5,836 nt of DNA from an uncultured Collinsella sp. (GCA_902463875.1 CABQHR010000115.1:1-5836); one strand, 5' to 3'; shown: positions 1-5,492, numbered from the stretch's first letter. Numbers and translations are program-made. Notes: generated from the letters alone by a model not told the origin.

Positions 1-116
1 GTCACGCGGCGCCAGCTGCCGTGCGCGAGTCCTATGCGACGGCGAACGTCGGGTTCGGCAACATGGGTTCCGGCGGTAGCGTCATTGCGTTTGGGGGTCG
101 TGAACAAGGCTGCCAT
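1..116 (-). CDS. Partial paralogue of the beta-helix surface protein (N-terminus only)
   Basis: This is the first 38 codons of a gene that continues beyond the left edge, so its function can only be judged from its paralogue at 388-2178. The visible protein begins MAALFTTPKRND and ends LAHGSWRRV. By eye 31 of 38 residues match the N-terminus of the complete gene, and many of the base differences are silent. The start at 116 is chosen because GGGAG (122-126) lies 5 bases upstream and because protein conservation between the copies begins at this Met. An in-frame ATG at 134 would add MRTGAT, but those codons differ in sense between the copies and have no good ribosome site. The signal-peptide core and the whole mature protein lie outside the window. 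It is preceded by its own terminator copy and leader. That it is a real gene is likely; whether it is intact cannot be seen. Confidence 0.8.
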   Translation of the reverse strand, partial: MAALFTTPKRNDATAGTHVAEPDVRRRIGLAHGSWRRV

Positions 117-121
117 GGTTG

Positions 122-126
122 CTCCC
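122..126 (-). promoter_or_regulatory. Ribosome binding site deciding the start at 116
   Basis: GGGAG on the minus strand lies 5 bases before ATG 116. It sits at the same place as 2184-2188 in the other copy. The upstream ATG at 134 has no comparable purine-rich site. Confidence 0.6.
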
Positions 127-168
127 GTTCTCATAGGGCCTATACGGCTAGGTTCAGCGTATCTGCTG

Positions 169-214
169 GATGTTGCCGGCGGTAGTGCCGTTTGGAGGGC
201 AAAATGGCCAAAAT
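169..214 (-). promoter_or_regulatory. Conserved leader block, copy 1
   Basis: This 46-base block upstream of the partial surface-protein gene matches 2231-2276 at 44 of 46 positions, while the sequence on both sides has drifted far more. It carries TTTGG and CCAAA arms about ten bases apart, and next to them the GC-rich run GGCACTACCGCCGGC (minus strand). The position, between terminator and start codon, fits a promoter-proximal operator or a structured 5' leader. Which of these it is cannot be decided from sequence alone, and no convincing -35/-10 pair was found. Confidence 0.45.
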
Positions 215-254
215 GGGGGAGAAATAGGCCGCACGCCGGCGCAGGGACCGGCGC

Positions 255-294
255 TAAAAGAAAAGCGCGGGGCCGCATGGCGACTCCGCGCTTT
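255..294 (-). terminator. Rho-independent terminator, copy 1
   Basis: On the minus strand a hairpin at 294-262 has 15-base arms (AAAGCGCGG...CCGCGCTTT outermost), one A-C mismatch, one G-T pair and a 3-base loop, followed by a U-rich run at 261-255. It is the duplicate of the permease terminator at 2315-2359. Here it lies downstream of the surface-protein gene that ends at 388, so it probably ends that transcript and insulates the next paralogue. Confidence 0.8.
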
Positions 295-320
295 ATTGTT
301 CAGCTTTTGCAGCCTTGCCC

Positions 321-365
321 TTACGCTACGAAGAAGTAGACGAGGAAGGCAAGGGCCGCGATCCA
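321..365 (-). pseudogene. Vestigial 3' tail of the NCS2 permease gene
   Basis: Read on the minus strand, these bases encode WIAALAFLVYFFVA and a TAA stop, identical in protein to the last 14 residues of the permease at 2386-3699. Nothing of the permease upstream of this Trp codon is present; the sequence instead runs into the spacer after the surface-protein stop codon at 388. It is therefore a by-product of the tandem duplication, not a gene. It carries the original terminator behind it, which gives the surface-protein gene a ready-made transcription end. Confidence 0.85.
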
Positions 366-387
366 CCCGTCCCGTGCGAAAAAGTGT

Positions 388-2178
388 TTACGAGCGCTTG
401 CGGCTCACCACGGCGCCGGCGGCGATGGCGGCTGTTCCCGCAAGGGCGGTCGCCACGACGACGGCGCTCGAGGCGTCGCCGGTCGCCGCGAGCTTGCCGG
501 TGGCTTTGACGCCCGTAGTTGCAACCGCGACGGTCTTGGTCGTCTTCGTGCCCTCGGACTTGGAACCCTCGGACTTGGTCTCGCCGGGCTTCTCCTCGGG
601 TTTGGTCTCCTCGGGAGGCACGATGACCGTGCTCTTGGCGACAGCGGCGTCATAGGGGGAGTCGATCGTGGCGTCACCCGTGCCGATGGTTTGACCTGCC
701 TCGTAGGAGATGCTGGGGCCGTACTCTTCTTCGTAGCGATAGTTAATGATCTTGCCGCCTGCGGGCGCCTGGATGGGAGCGCCTTCGATCTTGATGGTGC
801 CGATCGCCTTGCCATCTTCGCTTATGGCAAGAGCGAAGATTGCCGCCGTGTCTCCCTCAGCCGTGAGCTTGCTGCGGACGATCGAGATACTCGCGGGCGT
901 GATGCCCTCGTAGGTCTGGGCGAAGATACCGATGTTCAGACCCCTAGGCTCAGGGATGACCCCGCCGCTTTGGTCGTTGCTGTAGTGATCGGGGCCATCG
1001 CCACCGGACTCGACATAGCGGGCTATAGCCTTGACAACGGAGTCGCTGATGTAGATGTGTCCGCCTGACTCGCCAGGGTTGTAGTTTCTGCTGGCGATAG
1101 CAGCCGAGAACCCGCCTTCTGCGAGCGCGTCCACGATGGAGCCATTCTTGATGACGATATCGTCCTCGTCGGTGATGAGAGCGATAGTTTGCCAGCCGCC
1201 GCCCGCGCTTGCACGGACCGTCACGGTCGCGTGGTCGAGCGTGACACCCTTGCGGCCATAGGCGCCATACTCAACACCGCTTGCATTAAGGGATGCGTTC
1301 GTGACCGTGAGACTGCCCTCAGCGTCGACAGCGAGATCTTCCTGGGAGCTCGCCTTGACCTGGCTGCCGCCCGAGATGTCGATGTTGCCGTCTGCCCAAA
1401 TCGCCACGTCCTCGTTAGAGCTTGCCTCTACCTTGCCGCCGCCTTTGACGATCAGGTCGCTGCCCGCGGCGATGCCGTAGCCTTCGCCTCCTTTAGCTAA
1501 CACTGTGCCAGAGGAATCGATGGTGGTCTTGCCCTTGGATTGGATGCCTTCGGTACCGCCCGTTGCATTCACGGTGCCCGAGCCCGTGATAGAGAGATCG
1601 CCCTTTGCCTCAATTCCGTCGGAAGTGGTACTTGTGGTGTTAACGGTGCCTGGACCTGAAATGGAGAGATCGCCCGTGGATTTAATCGCGTCTGCCTCGG
1701 CTGTCACATTGAGCTCATCCGTGCTATTCGAGCTCGTTATGTTCAACTCTGCTTTCTGGTTAGTGCCGTCCTTCGCCTTGATGGCGGCACCGGTGTAATC
1801 GGGCTCTGTTTCCACGGTGTTGGTACCCTCGTAGGCAATGTTGAGCTTGCCTGCAGCCGTAATCGCGCCGCCGTTATAGCCGTTGAGCTTCATGTCGTCG
1901 GCGCCGTTCCACGACCAGGTGCCGGCGGCGTCTCCCGTGGGCCCCGCGGCCGCTTCGTGGCGGACGCCGCCGACGTCGACCCATTCGGCGGCAAGCGAGA
2001 TGCTCGGCATGAGCAGTGAGCTTACCGTGAGCGCGCAGGCCAGGCTGCAGACGATGCGGCGCGTCACGCGGCGCCAGCTGCCGTGTGCGAGCAGCGTGCG
2101 ACGGCGCACGTCGGGCTCGACAAAATGGGCTCCAGAGGTTTTGTCATTGCGCTTGGGGGTCGTGAACAAGGCGGCCAT
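388..2178 (-). CDS. Sortase-anchored beta-helix surface protein (carbohydrate-binding domain family)
   Basis: This is a 596-residue predicted secreted protein. A 35-40 residue basic N-terminal stretch (RRRTLLAHGSWRRVTRR) leads into a hydrophobic core at about 43-63, with cleavage likely near SLAA (around 64). The mature part opens with TWSWNG...LNGYNGG, followed from about residue 163 by some seven repeats of about 24 residues of the type GI.A.GDL.I.G.GTV.A, typical of a right-handed beta-helix. This resembles Cthe_2159-type 'carbohydrate-binding domain-containing' proteins. A Pro/Glu/Lys/Thr-rich spacer then leads to LAATGD (563-568), a hydrophobic segment and RKRS, which is a sortase signal of the LAxTG kind used by class E sortases. 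I infer a cell-wall protein that binds glycan or acts as an adhesin; the ligand is unknown. The start at 2178 is preferred over ATG 2190 or 2196 because of its GGGAG site and because conservation with the paralogue starts there. If 2196 is used, the product has 602 residues. Confidence 0.85.
   Translation of the reverse strand: MAALFTTPKRNDKTSGAHFVEPDVRRRTLLAHGSWRRVTRRIVCSLACALTVSSLLMPSISLAAEWVDVGGVRHEAAAGPTGDAAGTWSWNGADDMKLNGYNGGAITAAGKLNIAYEGTNTVETEPDYTGAAIKAKDGTNQKAELNITSSNSTDELNVTAEADAIKSTGDLSISGPGTVNTTSTTSDGIEAKGDLSITGSGTVNATGGTEGIQSKGKTTIDSSGTVLAKGGEGYGIAAGSDLIVKGGGKVEASSNEDVAIWADGNIDISGGSQVKASSQEDLAVDAEGSLTVTNASLNASGVEYGAYGRKGVTLDHATVTVRASAGGGWQTIALITDEDDIVIKNGSIVDALAEGGFSAAIASRNYNPGESGGHIYISDSVVKAIARYVESGGDGPDHYSNDQSGGVIPEPRGLNIGIFAQTYEGITPASISIVRSKLTAEGDTAAIFALAISEDGKAIGTIKIEGAPIQAPAGGKIINYRYEEEYGPSISYEAGQTIGTGDATIDSPYDAAVAKSTVIVPPEETKPEEKPGETKSEGSKSEGTKTTKTVAVATTGVKATGKLAATGDASSAVVVATALAGTAAIAAGAVVSRKRS
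1189..1692 (-). repeat. About seven 24-residue beta-helix repeats inside the surface-protein gene
   Basis: Protein-level repeats begin at DAIKSTGDLSISG and DGIEAKGDLSITG and continue with progressively weaker copies (GIQSKGKTTIDSS, GIAAGSDLIVKGG, AIWADGNIDISGG, AVDAEGSLTVTNA, AYGRKGVTLDHA). Each unit is about 24 residues or 72 bases. The first two units are also recognisably similar in DNA, while later ones have diverged. Each unit would form one turn of a parallel beta-helix with a Gly/Asp turn. The right boundary is clear (1692); the left boundary is approximate. Confidence 0.7.
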
Positions 2179-2183
2179 GGTTA

Positions 2184-2188
2184 CTCCC
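2184..2188 (-). promoter_or_regulatory. Ribosome binding site deciding the start at 2178
   Basis: GGGAG on the minus strand lies 5 bases before ATG 2178. It overlaps the codons that would be translated if ATG 2196 or 2190 were used. Neither of those has a Shine-Dalgarno sequence at a normal distance. Confidence 0.6.
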
Positions 2189-2193
2189 ATCCT

Positions 2194-2206
2194 CATAGGG
2201 CCTATG
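2194..2206. promoter_or_regulatory. 13-base perfect palindrome in the surface-protein leader
   Basis: CATAGGGCCTATG is a 6+1+6 inverted repeat, 15 bases upstream of the preferred start codon at 2178. The corresponding stretch in the other copy (132-144) keeps 12 of 13 bases. It could be a small operator or a short leader hairpin close to the ribosome site. No regulator is encoded nearby to support either reading. Confidence 0.35.
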
Positions 2207-2230
2207 CGATTACGCCCAGCATATCTGCAG

Positions 2231-2276
2231 GATGTAGCCGGCGGTAGTGCCGTTTGGAGGGCAAAATGTCCAAAAT
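2231..2276 (-). promoter_or_regulatory. Conserved leader block, copy 2
   Basis: This block matches 169-214 at 44 of 46 positions. Here the inverted repeat is perfect: TTTGGA at 2253-2258 and TCCAAA at 2269-2274, separated by 10 bases. It lies between the permease terminator and the surface-protein start, about 50 to 100 bases upstream of the start codon, the right distance for a promoter region or 5' leader. The strong conservation of non-coding bases suggests function, which is inference. Confidence 0.5.
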
Positions 2277-2314
2277 TTGGGAAGCAATATATCGCGCGCC
2301 CGTGCTCTGCCCGT

Positions 2315-2359
2315 CTTTAAAAGAAAAGCGCGGAGCCGCTCGTTGCGACTTCGCGCTTT
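2315..2359 (-). terminator. Rho-independent terminator of the permease
   Basis: On the minus strand a hairpin at 2359-2325 has AAAGCGCG/CGCGCTTT as its outer 8 pairs, one mismatch, then 6 more pairs and a 5-base loop, followed by TTCTTTTAAAG. It starts 26 bases after the permease stop codon. Compared with the copy at 255-294, the position of the mismatch has shifted by one pair and the loop has changed, while pairing is kept. Confidence 0.85.
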
Positions 2360-2385
2360 GGTGTTCTGCTTTGGCAGCTTTGCCG

Positions 2386-3699
2386 TTACGCTACAAAGAA
2401 GTAGACGAGGAAGGCAAGGGCTGCGATCCACATGAGCGGCTTGATCTTGGAGGCCTCGCCCTTAACGAGCGCGACGACCACGTAGGCGATAAAGCCCAGA
2501 CCAATGCCGGCAGAGATGGAGTAGGTGAAGGGCACACCGGCGATAATCATGAACGCCGGGAAACCCTGCGACACGTCGGACCAGTCGATCTCGGAGGCCT
2601 CGCTCATCATGAGGTAGCCGACGTAGACCAGAGCACCGCAGGTGGCGGCACTGGAAACGATGGTGACGATGGGGGAGAAGAACGCGGCGAGAATGAACAG
2701 CACGCCGGTGGTGACGGAGGTGAGACCCGTGCGGCCACCGTCGGCAGCGCCAGAGGTGGACTCGACGAAGGTGGTGATGGAAGAGACGCCCATAAAGCCA
2801 CCGGCAGCAGCGGCCACGGAGTCAACGATCAGGATGGGGCGGATGTCCTCGACGTTGCCGTCCTCGGTTAGGAACTCGCCCTGCTTGGCGACGGCCATCG
2901 CAGTACCCATGGTGTCGAAGAAGTCACTCATGAGCAGCGAGAAGGCAACGACGAGCAGCATCGGGTCGGTCAGGACCTTCACGATGGCAAGGTTGCCGTC
3001 GGCAGTGCTGGCAAACGGGGCGCCGAAGGTCGAGAAGTCGAGCGGTGCGATGAGGCCCTCGGGCGCATGGGTGACGCCCAGCGGGATACCGGCGATAACG
3101 GCGACGATGATGCCGATGAGCAGCGAGCCCGGCACGTTGCGGGAAGCCAGGGCAACCGTCACGACGATGGAGATGATGCCGACGATAAAGGTGGGGGAGG
3201 TGATGTCGCCCAAGCCGACGAGCGTGCCGGCGCCAGCGGTGATGATGCCGGCGTCGCACAGGCCGATCATGGCGATGAACAGGCCCAGGCCCACCGAGAT
3301 GGCGTGGCGCAGGACCACGGGGATGGCGTCCATAATGGCCTCGCGCAGGCCGCAAAGGACGAGCAGCAAGATGACGACACCCTCGAGGAAGATAACGCTC
3401 ATGGCCACGTGCCAGTCGCCGCCGCACATGGTGGTGGCGATGCCCGCGATCATGGCGTTGATGCCTAGACCCGACGCGCAGGCGAGCGGGCGGTTTGCGA
3501 AGATGCCCATGCAGATGGTCATGATGCCGGCGCCCAGGCAGGTGGCGCAAGCGAGCGCTCCCGCATCGATGCCGGCGCCCGAGAGCACTGCGGGGTTGAC
3601 GGCGATGATGTAGGCCATCGCCAGGAATGTTGTCAGTCCAGCGCGAAGTTCGGTCCCGATTGTGGACTTGCGCTCACTGACGTGAAAAAGTTCGTCCAT
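2386..3699 (-). CDS. NCS2 (AzgA-type) purine permease
   Basis: This 437-residue inner-membrane protein has about a dozen or more hydrophobic segments, the usual size for the AzgA branch of the nucleobase-cation symporters. These import adenine, guanine or hypoxanthine using the proton gradient. Visible family signatures are TFLAMAYIIAVNP (24-36), the GLGIN stretch near 77-81, SDFFDTMGTAMAVA (258-271), and TTFVESTSGAADGGRTGL (309-325-326 region), which belongs to the substrate site. In most relatives the GLGIN motif reads APGMGLNAFF; here it is ASGLGINAMI, with Ser for Pro. The start at 3699 has AAAGGG (3705-3710) 5 bases upstream. A GTG at 3744 would add 15 residues without a clear ribosome site. 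The gene is transcribed alone from the region shared with the deformylase-like gene and ends in a strong hairpin. Which purine it carries cannot be told from sequence by eye. Confidence 0.92.
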   Translation of the reverse strand: MDELFHVSERKSTIGTELRAGLTTFLAMAYIIAVNPAVLSGAGIDAGALACATCLGAGIMTICMGIFANRPLACASGLGINAMIAGIATTMCGGDWHVAMSVIFLEGVVILLLVLCGLREAIMDAIPVVLRHAISVGLGLFIAMIGLCDAGIITAGAGTLVGLGDITSPTFIVGIISIVVTVALASRNVPGSLLIGIIVAVIAGIPLGVTHAPEGLIAPLDFSTFGAPFASTADGNLAIVKVLTDPMLLVVAFSLLMSDFFDTMGTAMAVAKQGEFLTEDGNVEDIRPILIVDSVAAAAGGFMGVSSITTFVESTSGAADGGRTGLTSVTTGVLFILAAFFSPIVTIVSSAATCGALVYVGYLMMSEASEIDWSDVSQGFPAFMIIAGVPFTYSISAGIGLGFIAYVVVALVKGEASKIKPLMWIAALAFLVYFFVA

Positions 3700-3892
3700 G
3701 CATACCCTTTCCTTGTTCGGCCCCGAGTTTAGGCCGATTGACACGAACTCACTTACTATATCGTCTTTATAACCTTGCTGTTCCTCGCATGTTGATGTTC
3801 GGCGCTTTGTAGCAGACGGACGGTATTTTTCGCATGAAAATGTGTGGGTACCGTATACTTAAGCGGTTACAACGACCCCTATGGAGGAACGT
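3700..3892. promoter_or_regulatory. Divergent intergenic region (permease / deformylase-like gene)
   Basis: This gap of 193 bases must hold both promoters. For the minus strand, TATAGT (3760-3755) and TATAAA just upstream of it are AT-rich -10 candidates, but no good -35 partner was found. For the plus strand see 3829-3859. The CCGAAC sequence typical of some purine-regulator boxes occurs twice on the minus strand (3720-3713 and 3802-3795), without the full consensus. No purine-riboswitch core was recognised. Confidence 0.4.
3829..3859 (+). promoter_or_regulatory. Candidate promoter of the deformylase-like gene
   Basis: TATACT at 3854-3859 matches the -10 consensus at 5 of 6 positions and lies 33 bases before the start codon. 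The only -35 candidate is TTCGCA (3829-3834), 4 of 6 with a long 19-base spacer, so the pair is weak. Confidence 0.4.
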
Positions 3893-4312
3893 ATGATTAA
3901 AGAGCTTTGCCACGACGAGGCTATCCTGTCCCAGCGTTGCGAGGTTGCGACCGTCGAGGACGAGTCGGTTGCTCAGGACCTGATCGATACCATCAAGTCG
4001 CTCGACGATGCCGGCTGCCTTGCCGCTAACCAGATTGGCGTCACCAAGAAGGTTTGCGTCTACCTGGACGATGCCGGCGAGCCCCACGTGCTCTACAACC
4101 CCCGTCTGGTGTTTGGCCTGGGTGCCAGCAAGATGGAGGAGAGCTGCCTGACGCACGAGGAGGTCACCAAGTCCACGCGCTATATCAAGTGCAAGGTCGC
4201 TTATGACGTGATCGTCGACGGCAAGATGCGCGAGCGCAAGCAGGACTTTGTGGGCTTCGAGGCGCAAATGATTCAGCACATGATTGATCACTGCTTAGGC
4301 AAACTTGTCTAG
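3893..4312 (+). CDS. Peptide deformylase-like protein with altered catalytic motif
   Basis: This 139-residue cytoplasmic protein belongs to the short peptide deformylases (about 135-140 residues) seen in Clostridia and Coriobacteriia, which remove the formyl group from new N-termini. Motif 1 is present as GCLAANQ (41-47), including the oxyanion Gln47. Motif 2, normally EGCLS, is ESCLT (83-87), keeping metal ligand Cys85. Motif 3, normally QHExDH, is QHMIDH (128-133): ligands His129 and His133 are kept, but the catalytic Glu is Met130 (ATG at 4280-4282). The fold and metal site are thus probably intact while normal catalysis is doubtful. It could be inactive, slow, or have another role such as binding N-termini. 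The start at 3893 is chosen because GGAGG (3883-3887) lies 5 bases upstream; ATG 3881 overlaps that site. It is transcribed alone, ending at a strong hairpin. It is unlikely to be the cell's only deformylase. Confidence 0.85.
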   Translation: MIKELCHDEAILSQRCEVATVEDESVAQDLIDTIKSLDDAGCLAANQIGVTKKVCVYLDDAGEPHVLYNPRLVFGLGASKMEESCLTHEEVTKSTRYIKCKVAYDVIVDGKMRERKQDFVGFEAQMIQHMIDHCLGKLV

Positions 4313-4327
4313 AGCGGTTCAATTGGG

Positions 4328-4343
4328 GACCGACTTTGCGGTC
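4328..4343 (+). other. Small hairpin after the deformylase-like gene
   Basis: GACCG and CGGTC form a 5-bp stem with a 6-base loop, followed by TTTGAG. It sits just before the much stronger terminator and may be an auxiliary structure. No separate role is claimed. Confidence 0.35.
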
Positions 4344-4348
4344 TTTGA

Positions 4349-4390
4349 GCCCGGGCGTGACATTGTTGTCATGTCCGGGCTTTTGTGTTT
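4349..4390 (+). terminator. Strong rho-independent terminator of the deformylase-like gene
   Basis: The hairpin at 4349-4380 has two 14-base arms that pair throughout (two G-T pairs) around a TTGT loop, followed by TTTTGTGTTT. It should stop nearly all transcripts before the hydrolase gene, so that gene needs its own promoter in the short gap that follows. Confidence 0.9.
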
Positions 4391-4447
4391 AGCGCCTTTT
4401 TGTTTGGTGACAATAACCTTAGCAAGAACGTAAAGCTAGGAGGCGCT

Positions 4448-5413
4448 ATGTGTACGAGCATTCGATTTACCGATAATTCCGGCAACATGTATCTGGGCCG
4501 CAACCTCGACTGGAGCTTTGACTACGGCCAACAGGTTCGCGTGATGCCGCGCGGGTTTCACATTCCGTATTCGTTTATCGACGACGCGACAGCGGCACAC
4601 GCGGTGATCGGTATGTGCATCGATTACAAGAACTATCCCATGTTTTTCGACTGCGGCAACGATGCGGGTCTGGCAGTGGCGGGGCTCAACTTTCCCGGCT
4701 ATGCCGAGTATGCCGAGAGCCCGGCTGATGGAAAGACCAATATCGCGGCCTATGAGTTTCCCCTGTGGGTGGCAGCGACGTTCTCGACGGTCGACGAGGT
4801 CGAGGCTGCGTTGCACGATACGGTGATTGTTGCCAAATCTGCCGGAGAGGGGCTGGGCGTGTCGCTGCTCCATTGGATTATCGGCGACAGCCAGCGTAGC
4901 ATCGTGGTCGAGATGATGGCCGATGGCCTGCATGTATACGACAATCCGGTCGACACCCTTGCCAACCAGCCGACCTTCCCGTGGCATATGGAAAACCTAC
5001 GCACCTATATCACCGCCACAAGCGATTTTCCGCAGACGGCGACGTGGCGTGGCGCCGAGCTTAAGCCCTATGGAGCCGGTGCCGGCATGCGCGGCATTCC
5101 CGGCGACTGCTATTCGCCGAGCCGTTTTGTAAAGGCAGCGTACCTCAACGCCAATTACCCGCAAAAAGACAGCGAGGCCGAAAACGTCGTCCGCATGTTC
5201 CGTTCACTCGAGGGCGTGGTGATGATTGAGGGGGCGTCCAGGATGGGCGATGGCAAGTTCGAGAAGACTATCTATACCGGATGCTTTAGCGCGCGCACGG
5301 GCAATTATTACTACGCGATGTATGAGGATCCGTCGATTCGCTACGTGAGCCTGATGGATGCTGAGGGCGCGAGCCCCGATAGACTCGTGGTTCCCGAGCC
5401 GCGTCGTTCGTAG
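4448..5413 (+). CDS. bsh: Choloylglycine hydrolase family protein, probable bile salt hydrolase
   Basis: This 321-residue protein has no signal peptide and so acts in the cytoplasm. The family are N-terminal nucleophile hydrolases that cut the amide bond of conjugated bile salts (or penicillin V), releasing glycine or taurine. The start at 4448 is fixed by AGGAGG (4438-4443) and by the need for Cys at position 2. Catalytic residues known from Clostridium perfringens and Bifidobacterium bile salt hydrolases are present: Cys2, Arg18, Asp21 (GRNLDW), Asn81 (GLNFPGY), Asn173 (LANQPTF) and Arg226 (PSRF). There is no propeptide, so removal of the initiator Met alone exposes the nucleophile. Length is normal for bile salt hydrolases (about 315-330). 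It is a single-gene unit behind the 4349-4390 terminator; the 57-base gap shows no clear promoter. Bile salts rather than penicillin V are favoured from the gut setting and the overall resemblance; preference for glycine or taurine conjugates is not predicted. Confidence 0.88.
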   Translation: MCTSIRFTDNSGNMYLGRNLDWSFDYGQQVRVMPRGFHIPYSFIDDATAAHAVIGMCIDYKNYPMFFDCGNDAGLAVAGLNFPGYAEYAESPADGKTNIAAYEFPLWVAATFSTVDEVEAALHDTVIVAKSAGEGLGVSLLHWIIGDSQRSIVVEMMADGLHVYDNPVDTLANQPTFPWHMENLRTYITATSDFPQTATWRGAELKPYGAGAGMRGIPGDCYSPSRFVKAAYLNANYPQKDSEAENVVRMFRSLEGVVMIEGASRMGDGKFEKTIYTGCFSARTGNYYYAMYEDPSIRYVSLMDAEGASPDRLVVPEPRRS

Positions 5414-5436
5414 CCGAGGGCTTTACTGAAATGCAA

Positions 5437-5472
5437 AGCGCCCCTGCATCTCCTGTGAGGTGCAGGGGCGCT
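5437..5472. terminator. Bidirectional terminator between convergent genes
   Basis: AGCGCCCCTGCA...TGCAGGGGCGCT folds into a 16-bp stem (one G-T pair) with loop CTGT, between the hydrolase stop (5413) and the stop of the minus-strand gene (5493). The U-rich tail is better on the minus strand (TTTGCATTTC) than on the plus strand (GTCGTT), so it may favour the minus-strand transcript. Confidence 0.8.
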
Positions 5473-5492
5473 GTCGTTGATGCGCGACGTCG

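Larger units (their letters stand above)
1..366. repeat. Tandem duplication, left copy (pairs with 2063-2431)
   Basis: Base 1 aligns with 2063 and base 366 with 2431, with only small indels, so the copies lie about 2.06 kb apart in direct orientation. The copy holds, in minus-strand reading order, the last 14 codons and stop of the permease, its terminator, a leader region and the start of the surface-protein gene. Similarity stops abruptly after ATCCAC (361-366), 22 bases downstream of the stop codon of the 388-2178 gene, which marks the duplication junction. The left end of the repeat is outside the window. The mismatches spread along the copy show the event is not recent. Confidence 0.9.
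2063..2431. repeat. Tandem duplication, right copy (pairs with 1-366)
   Basis: This is the parental arrangement of the duplicated segment. It covers the true 3' end of the permease gene, its terminator, the leader of the surface-protein gene, and that gene's first codons up to the Arg-rich stretch before the signal-peptide core. Similarity to the left copy ends at 2431 inside the permease, where the left copy switches to unrelated sequence. The homology probably continues left of 2063 into the part of the paralogue that is outside the window. Confidence 0.9.

Noticed and set aside
1..366. Insertion sequence or transposon end as the cause of the duplicated segment
   Set aside because: No transposase, terminal inverted repeats or target-site duplication are visible at the junction near 366. 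Direct orientation and the carried-over permease tail fit a simple tandem duplication.
170..655. Plus-strand open frame of 161 codons across the duplicated region and the 3' end of the surface-protein gene
   Set aside because: It crosses a terminator hairpin and a permease remnant on the other strand and then runs antisense to the sortase-signal region. There is no ribosome site or coherent protein.
1189..1692. Regularly spaced repeats considered as a CRISPR-like array
   Set aside because: The periodicity is about 72 bases, in frame, and degenerate at the DNA level. It encodes beta-helix turns of the surface protein.
2642..3613. Long plus-strand open frame of 323 codons, opposite the permease
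   Set aside because: Its protein is rich in Met, Pro, Ser, Thr and Ala with no domain sense, as expected from the complement of a GC-rich membrane-protein gene. The minus-strand permease has family motifs, a ribosome site and a terminator.
3700..3892. Possible purine riboswitch or PurR-box pair upstream of the permease
   Set aside because: The conserved core bases of a purine aptamer are absent. CCGAAC occurs twice on the minus strand, but the surrounding consensus and the spacing do not fit known PurR boxes well enough to claim a site.
4436..4987. Minus-strand open frame of 183 codons opposite the hydrolase gene
   Set aside because: The plus-strand frame has the complete catalytic set and an ideal ribosome site; the minus-strand frame is its shadow.
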